A stretch of DNA of 27,347 nt from Victivallales bacterium (GTDB lineage: Bacteria; Verrucomicrobiota; Lentisphaeria; Victivallales; UBA1829): contig JAEEQO010000012.1 in assembly GCA_016285335.1 (NCBI GenBank), positions 1 to 27,347 on the forward strand, given 5' to 3'. The position numbers and the translations under genes are program-made. The notes beneath the pieces were generated by a model that was not told where the DNA came from, searched no databases, and saw only the letters and a program-made list of their open reading frames with translations. This document shows, one piece after another, positions 22,977 to 27,347 of this stretch (its first letter is position 1; each line of letters starts with the position of its first letter).

Positions 22977-23003
22977 AAAAACGGAATATCCTCGGAAATC
23001 CGA

Positions 23004-23031
23004 TTGAAGTTTAGTGTTTTGAATGTATATT
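23004..23031 (+). promoter_or_regulatory. Promoter candidate of the CE1-like esterase gene
   Basis: TTGAAG (23004-23009) and TATATT (23026-23031) are 16 bases apart in an AT-rich gap. It lies about 85 bases before the esterase ATG. Confidence 0.6.
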
Positions 23032-23118
23032 TAGTCAAGTATCTCAAAAACGGGCCGGATTCCGATTGTCAGGTAACCTTCGGAAAGAAGCTCAAAACAT
23101 CAATAAGGAGTTCAAAAC

Positions 23119-24447
23119 ATGAAACTCGGTTACTTCCTCGGTTGTTCCCTCGCATTCGCGTTCGCTCTGACGGCGCTCGCACAGGCCCCCGCACAAGGAG
23201 CGGGACAGGGCGGCCAGCGTCCCGTCATGGGTCAGGGCGGTCAGCGTCCCGCCATGGGACAGGGCGGACAGCGTCAGGGCGGTCAGCGTCAGGGCGGACA
23301 GCGCAACGGCGGCAGCCCGTTCGGAGCCGGCGGCTTCGGCGGCGGCAGCCGTGTGGAACCGCTTCCGGAAGGGTTCGTCCCCTCCGAAACGACCATCTTC
23401 AATTCCCAGTATCCCGCCGTGAATCCGAAGACGCGCGAAGCCATCTACAAAGTGAACGCCCCCGGCGCGCAGAAAGTCACGATCACGCAGGAAGGCAAAG
23501 TCTACAACATGGAGAAGGCCTCCGACGGACGCTGGACCGTCAAGACCGATCCGCTGGTCGTCGGCTTCCATTATTACTCCTACAACGTCGACGGCAACAC
23601 GTTCTTCGATCCGGGTACGGAAGCGTATTTCGGCGGCAACTTCGAGCAGTCCGGCATCGAGATCCCGGAAGACGAGAAGGAAGCGGCATACTACCACTTC
23701 GACAAGAACGTCCCGCACGGCCAGGTCCGCCGCTGCGACTACTGGTCCGACATCAACGGCGTGCCGCGCGTCTGCCACGTCTACACCCCGGCGGAATATG
23801 AGACCCATCCCGAAAAGCGTTACCCGGTCCTCCTCCTCCTGCACGGCTGGGGCGAAGATGAAAACGGCTGGACCAACCAGGGCAAGACCAACTACATCAT
23901 GGACAACCTGATCGCCGCCGGGAAAGCCGTTCCGATGATCATCGTCATGGACTGCGGCGACCTGAAGACCAATTCCTACTTCAAGAAGCCCGGCGAGGGC
24001 GGCCGCGGCGGCAACGTCAACGACATCTTCGTCAACGAGCTCCTTCCGTTCATCGACGCCAACTTCCGCACGCTGCCCGGACGCGAAAACCGCGCCATGG
24101 CGGGCCTTTCCCGCGGCGGCATGCAGACCTGGAGCACCGTTACGTCCAACCTCGACAAGTTCTCCTGGATCGGCAGCTTCAGCGGCCTTTCCGTGAACGG
24201 CGCGATCGACCAGGCGTTCAACGGCGCGTTCAAGACCGCGAAGGAAGATGCCTCCAAGAACATCAACCACATCTTCATCGGCCTCGGCTCCGAGGAACGT
24301 CCCGAGAATGCGAAGCGCGTTGCGGATGCGTTCAATGAATTCGGCATCAAGACCACGTTCTTCGTTTCCGAAGGAACAGCCCACGAGTGGCTGACCTGGC
24401 GCCGCTGCCTCCGCGAATTTGCCCCGATCGTCTTCAACAAGAAATGA
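23119..24447 (+). CDS. Secreted CE1-like carbohydrate esterase (feruloyl/acetyl-xylan esterase type)
   Basis: This is a 442-residue exported protein. The signal peptide is MKLGYFLGCSLAFAFALTALA, followed by a Gly/Gln-rich tail with five QGGQR units (about 30-62). An N-terminal E-set/CBM48-like beta domain (~90-180: FNSQYPAVNPKTREAIYKVNAPGAQKV..., GFHYYSYNVDG) leads into the alpha/beta-hydrolase. The oxyanion region is LLLLHGWGEDENGW near 238-251. Ser331 is the nucleophile in AGLSRGGMQ, and His422 lies in GTAHEWLTW. The acid could be Glu392 in LGSEERP, where CE1 enzymes usually have Asp. Such enzymes remove ferulate or acetate from plant polysaccharides. AAGGAG precedes the start. A strong terminator follows. 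The Pfam-level family is secure; the ester substrate is inferred. Confidence 0.93.
   Translation: MKLGYFLGCSLAFAFALTALAQAPAQGAGQGGQRPVMGQGGQRPAMGQGGQRQGGQRQGGQRNGGSPFGAGGFGGGSRVEPLPEGFVPSETTIFNSQYPAVNPKTREAIYKVNAPGAQKVTITQEGKVYNMEKASDGRWTVKTDPLVVGFHYYSYNVDGNTFFDPGTEAYFGGNFEQSGIEIPEDEKEAAYYHFDKNVPHGQVRRCDYWSDINGVPRVCHVYTPAEYETHPEKRYPVLLLLHGWGEDENGWTNQGKTNYIMDNLIAAGKAVPMIIVMDCGDLKTNSYFKKPGEGGRGGNVNDIFVNELLPFIDANFRTLPGRENRAMAGLSRGGMQTWSTVTSNLDKFSWIGSFSGLSVNGAIDQAFNGAFKTAKEDASKNINHIFIGLGSEERPENAKRVADAFNEFGIKTTFFVSEGTAHEWLTWRRCLREFAPIVFNKK
23206..23304 (+). repeat. Five 15-bp tandem units coding QGGQR
   Basis: CAGGGCGG(C/T/A)CAGCG(T/C) starts at 23206, 23233, 23260, 23275 and 23290. The first three are separated by 12-base spacers coding Pro-Val/Ala-Met-Gly; the last three abut. 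The pattern of 27-, 27-, 15- and 15-base steps shows recent unit expansion within the esterase's tail. Confidence 0.85.
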
Positions 24448-24477
24448 CCGGCATTTCCGGTTCGTGCAAGCATATTC

Positions 24478-24510
24478 GGGGAGCCGGCCTCAAAACCGGC
24501 TCCCCTTTTT
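24478..24510 (+). terminator. Strong rho-independent terminator after the esterase gene
   Basis: GGGGAGCCGG (24478-24487) and CCGGCTCCCC (24496-24505) form a perfect 10-bp GC-rich stem with an 8-base loop, followed by TTTTT at 24506-24510. It ends the esterase transcript 30 bases after its stop. Confidence 0.93.
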
Positions 24511-24542
24511 CCGAGAGTGAAAAGATTGGAAGGGATGAGCCA

Positions 24543-25265
24543 ATGAACGGAAAAAACAGGCAGTTCACCCAGATCTCGCTGTTCAGCGTCCTGCTGGGCG
24601 GCCATTATGGCGGGATCATCAGCGTCGGCGAGGTCAAACGGCTCGGCAGCATGGCGATCGCGACGATGGACCGGCTTGACGGCGAAATGCAGATGATCGA
24701 CGGCGTGGTGTATCAGGCGTGCGCCGACGGACAGGTTTATCTTCCGGGCGATGACGAGACGGTCCCGTTCGGGACGATCGCCGATTTCCGCGCCGAAGAC
24801 ACCGTGAGGCTCGCCGGCATTCCGAGCTATGAGCAGTTCGAGGCGAAGATGGGCGATTGCTGCCCGCGGAAAGATCTTCCGCTCGCGATCCGCCTGAACG
24901 GGAAATTCCGCTGCATGAAAGTCAGGACCGTCAGGCGCCAGGAAAAGGACGGCGTCGGGCTGGCGGAAGCCGCGAAGGACGAAGCCGTGTTCGAGTTCAG
25001 GGATGTTCGCGGCGATCTGGTCGGATTCCGGCTGCCGGACTACATCCGCGGCATCAACGCTCCGGGGTGGCATCTTCATTTCATGGATGAATCCCGGAAA
25101 CATGGCGGCCATGTGGTCAACTTCTCCCTGCTCGAGGGGGATCTGGGCTTCTGCCATGCGGGTGATTACCATATCCGCCTGCCGGACGCGCCGGAGGTTT
25201 TCGCGGGACTCGACCTCGGCCGGGACTGGAGCCGGGAATTGAAGAAGGCGGAAGCGGAACGGTAA
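24543..25265 (+). CDS. budA: Alpha-acetolactate decarboxylase
   Basis: This 240-residue zinc enzyme converts acetolactate to acetoin, a branch that turns pyruvate into a neutral product. Family elements are FSVLLGGHYGG near 14-24, MDRLDGEMQMIDGVVYQ around Glu48, VPFGTIADF near 74-82, LAIRLNGKF with Arg117, and the zinc cluster GWHLHFMDESRKHGGHVVNF (His177, His179, His190). The start at 24543 is chosen over an upstream frame opening because the terminator lies before it and a GGAAGG-type site precedes it. No acetolactate synthase gene is adjacent. It would share substrate with branched-chain amino acid synthesis, so azlCD at 13-14 kb may be a functional but not a transcriptional relative. Confidence 0.92.
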   Translation: MNGKNRQFTQISLFSVLLGGHYGGIISVGEVKRLGSMAIATMDRLDGEMQMIDGVVYQACADGQVYLPGDDETVPFGTIADFRAEDTVRLAGIPSYEQFEAKMGDCCPRKDLPLAIRLNGKFRCMKVRTVRRQEKDGVGLAEAAKDEAVFEFRDVRGDLVGFRLPDYIRGINAPGWHLHFMDESRKHGGHVVNFSLLEGDLGFCHAGDYHIRLPDAPEVFAGLDLGRDWSRELKKAEAER

Positions 25266-25357
25266 GGCAGCCGAAGCTGTCTGCATAACGGCTTCTCCGT
25301 CCGCTCCCCCCTTCTGTCCATGTCCGCTCTGAAATGCGCCCGCAGACGCGATGCGCC

Positions 25358-25385
25358 TTGATTTTCCCGGCAAAGGGGTTATAGT
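25358..25385 (+). promoter_or_regulatory. Promoter of the lipoprotein hydrolase gene
   Basis: TTGATT (25358-25363) and TATAGT (25380-25385) are 16 bases apart, about 80 bases before the ATG. The -10 is followed by AAAAAG, similar in style to the two repeated promoters. The rest of 25266-25357 shows no gene or strong structure. Confidence 0.6.
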
Positions 25386-25463
25386 AAAAAGCATCCTGTT
25401 ACGCATTAGCCTCATTTTCAGCAGAGGGAACAGGACAAACACGAAACGGGGAAACGAAAAGCC

Positions 25464-27347
25464 ATGAAAAAGATCTTTGGAGTCTATGCTTGTTCCGGTC
25501 ATTTCCATTGGAAGCGGATCGTGCTGCCGGCGATGGCGTCGGCATGGCTGTTGCTGACTTCATGTTCCATGTTCAGCAACCGCGTTGTCACGGTCGAAAC
25601 CGCATCGGCGTCGGAGAAGAACCAGTATTACCACGAAGATTCCTTTACCCGCGAAGGGCTTTCCTTCGAATCCGAGAATTTCCTGCGCGGGAACATGGAG
25701 ACGGACGACTTTGCCAAAGACCCGGAAGATACGCTGCGCAAGCTCAACGTTTATTACGAGATCTCCAAGGACCCGAAATACCTGCGGATCGCGGCCGATT
25801 TCTGCAACAGCATCGCCGCAAAGGAAAAGGACGAAGAAACGGCGGTCCGCTGCCAGCTTTCGGCACTTTATTATTCCTGCAAGGCATTCTTCCTCCTGCT
25901 CGACACGGATGTCTCGTCCTATGATTTTTCCGCTTTCCGGCTGATGGAGATCTACAACGACTCCTGCTACGGGATCTTCTGTTACCTGAAGTCGCACGAG
26001 CTGCTGGCGAACGACTCCTTCAGCCTGTCGGATCTGGACGGCCGGCGTTACTTCTTCGAAGCGCCGCACTATCGTCTTTCCGTCCCCGTCGAATCGGTCG
26101 AGGAGTTTACGCTCTGTTCCGATTATGTGGTCAAGGCGCTGATGCAGAAGAACCGGCAATCCGGCCTCGGGATCCCTCTGGTCGGACGGATCGTGCCGCG
26201 GCAGTTTTACAAGTCGCTGAGGACGCCGGAGGGGCTGACGATCCCGGTCACCTTGACCCTGGAGGTCACGGAGTCCGACTCGCAGAACCTGAAAGTGAGG
26301 CCGAATTATCTGGACACTTCGCTTCAGGAAACGGTTCCGATGGAACTGGATTCGATGTCGGCCGACAACTGGCCGCTGGCGCTGGATTTTTCCACCCCGC
26401 TCGCCTGCTTCCTGGACAGTCTGCCCGAACGCGACCTGCTCTCCGTCATGCTGGAGTCCGACAGCGAGGAAGACAGCTGCGGGCTTTATCTGATCGAACC
26501 GTACCAGCCGGGCAAGATCCCCGTGGTCTTCATTCACGGGCTGATGTCCAGTCCCAACACCTGGGTGCAGATGATCAATTCCCTGAAAAACGATCCGGTC
26601 ATACGGAAGCATTATCAGTTCTGGTTTTACTCCTATTCCAGCGGTGTGCCGGTGCTTGCCTCCGCCGGCAATCTGCGGAAGGCGCTGCTGGCGGCGCGGG
26701 AGGAACTCGCGACCACGCCGGAAACACGCGAAAGTTTTGACAGGATGGTCCTGGTCGGACACAGCATGGGCGGCCTTCTGACCCGCACGATGCTTCAGGA
26801 CGATCCGCACTACATCCTGGAACAGGTGACGCAGCGCACATGGGACGAGCTTTGTTCCAGGCTTTCGCCCGAAGAGCTGGCGCTGGCGGAGGATTACGCC
26901 GTTCTTCCGGCACTGCCGTTTGTCCACCGTGCGGTCTTCATGGCGGTGCCGCACAAGGGTTCCGAAATGGCGCAATGGTCGATCGCGCGGCTCGGCTCAC
27001 GGATCGTCCATCTGCCGCAGACTTTGCTGGACAAGGTCCCCGTCTTCTTCGAAATGTTCCTGGCACTCGAAGAGGACGAGGAGGAGGTCGAAAGACTGCG
27101 CAGCATCGGAGGGTTCGGAGCGGATGCCCGGAAGGAATTCACCGGGCTCAACGACCTCGACCCGGATTCTTCTTTCATCCAGGCGCTCGGAAGTTCCCGC
27201 ATCAAAGAAGGAGTCGTGTATCATTCGATCATCGGCGACCGGGAGCGGGCCGACCATGCGGGCGGCAGCGACGGTATCGTGCCGTACTCCAGCAGCCATC
27301 TTGACGGCGCCGCCAGCGAAGTGATCGTCCGATCCGGGCACAGTGTT
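25464..27347 (+). CDS. Large lipoprotein alpha/beta-hydrolase (lipase/esterase-like), 3' end beyond the window
   Basis: At least 628 residues are visible, and the frame is still open at the last base. The signal peptide is KKIFGVYACSGHFHWKRIVLPAMASAWLLLTSC, with an LTS-C lipobox and lipidated Cys34. A helical N-terminal domain of about 300 residues of unknown role (50-345) precedes the hydrolase. The hydrolase part begins IPVVFIHGLMSSPNTW (oxyanion turn at 359-360). Ser434 lies in LVGHSMGGLL. Asp603 in GGSDGIVPYSSSHLDGA and His626 in RSGHS complete a lipase triad right at the window edge, so little is missing. The layout fits the envelope-anchored serine hydrolases (permease-lipoprotein lipase or PGAP1-like type). 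The substrate is unknown. The AT-rich leader with its own promoter suggests separate transcription. Confidence 0.88.
   Translation, partial: MKKIFGVYACSGHFHWKRIVLPAMASAWLLLTSCSMFSNRVVTVETASASEKNQYYHEDSFTREGLSFESENFLRGNMETDDFAKDPEDTLRKLNVYYEISKDPKYLRIAADFCNSIAAKEKDEETAVRCQLSALYYSCKAFFLLLDTDVSSYDFSAFRLMEIYNDSCYGIFCYLKSHELLANDSFSLSDLDGRRYFFEAPHYRLSVPVESVEEFTLCSDYVVKALMQKNRQSGLGIPLVGRIVPRQFYKSLRTPEGLTIPVTLTLEVTESDSQNLKVRPNYLDTSLQETVPMELDSMSADNWPLALDFSTPLACFLDSLPERDLLSVMLESDSEEDSCGLYLIEPYQPGKIPVVFIHGLMSSPNTWVQMINSLKNDPVIRKHYQFWFYSYSSGVPVLASAGNLRKALLAAREELATTPETRESFDRMVLVGHSMGGLLTRTMLQDDPHYILEQVTQRTWDELCSRLSPEELALAEDYAVLPALPFVHRAVFMAVPHKGSEMAQWSIARLGSRIVHLPQTLLDKVPVFFEMFLALEEDEEEVERLRSIGGFGADARKEFTGLNDLDPDSSFIQALGSSRIKEGVVYHSIIGDRERADHAGGSDGIVPYSSSHLDGAASEVIVRSGHSV

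Noticed and set aside
23206..23304. Possible CRISPR-like array
   Set aside because: The 15-base units are in frame, code QGGQR and lack spacers of regular unique sequence. They are protein repeats.
25560..26975. 471-residue minus-strand open frame in the last 2 kb
   Set aside because: The plus-strand frame from 25464 has a lipobox, HG oxyanion turn, GHSMGG nucleophile, and Asp and His at the end, and stays open through the window. The minus frame has none of these.

Overview
The window is bacterial DNA that is mostly GC-rich, with dense genes, short intergenic gaps and Gram-negative-style lipoprotein signals. The gene mix includes a GHL10 glycoside-hydrolase-like protein, GH43, a CE1-type esterase, several large secreted proteins of low similarity, FeoAB, an Rne/Rng ribonuclease with an insert-bearing S1 domain, and tandem pseudopilin-like proteins. 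This suggests a polysaccharide-degrading anaerobe, possibly of the PVC group (Lentisphaeria/Victivallales-like). The taxonomic guess is an inference from gene content and style, not from a marker gene.

Layout. 1-5.8 kb (+): the 3' part of a GHL10 protein; then a lipoprotein with MORN-like repeats, an M42 aminopeptidase, holA (DNA polymerase III delta), an OppC-like permease with an unusual membrane insert, and dut. 5.8-8.5 kb (+): a visibly AT-richer block with two tandem paralogous pseudopilin-like membrane proteins, an intergenic region with two promoters and a palindromic operator candidate, an AAA/DUF4143 ATPase and a small lipoprotein. 8.6-9.1 kb (+): a secreted protein of unknown function whose end overlaps the convergent rng. 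9.1-14.2 kb (-): fmt-rng, a cytoplasmic GH43 enzyme and azlCD (branched-chain amino acid export). 14.4-18.5 kb (+): feoAB, divergent from azlCD; a GNAT remnant just after feoB; and alanine dehydrogenase. 18.6-24.5 kb (+): a secreted HExxH metalloprotease with a Gly/Gln-rich repeat tail, a membrane protein resembling an M48 peptidase with a damaged zinc site, a small membrane-anchored protein, a broken glycosyltransferase remnant, and a CE1-like esterase with its own Gly/Gln-rich repeat tail and a strong terminator. 24.5 kb to the end (+): acetolactate decarboxylase and a large lipoprotein alpha/beta-hydrolase that runs off the window.

How it works together. Housekeeping functions (holA, dut, fmt, rng, feoAB, ald) alternate with secreted or envelope proteins. 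Sigma70-like promoters of the type TTGAAA-N16/17-TATATT recur at several transcription starts and support start-codon choices. Two promoters 15 kb apart are almost identical over 36 bp. The ATPase gene has a perfect 17-bp palindrome at its predicted transcription start. Two gene remnants, a GNAT end and a glycosyltransferase end with a G-run frameshift, are easily missed because neither has a start codon that fits. I found no tRNA, rRNA, CRISPR array or insertion sequence. No intergenic stretch exceeds about 300 bases.
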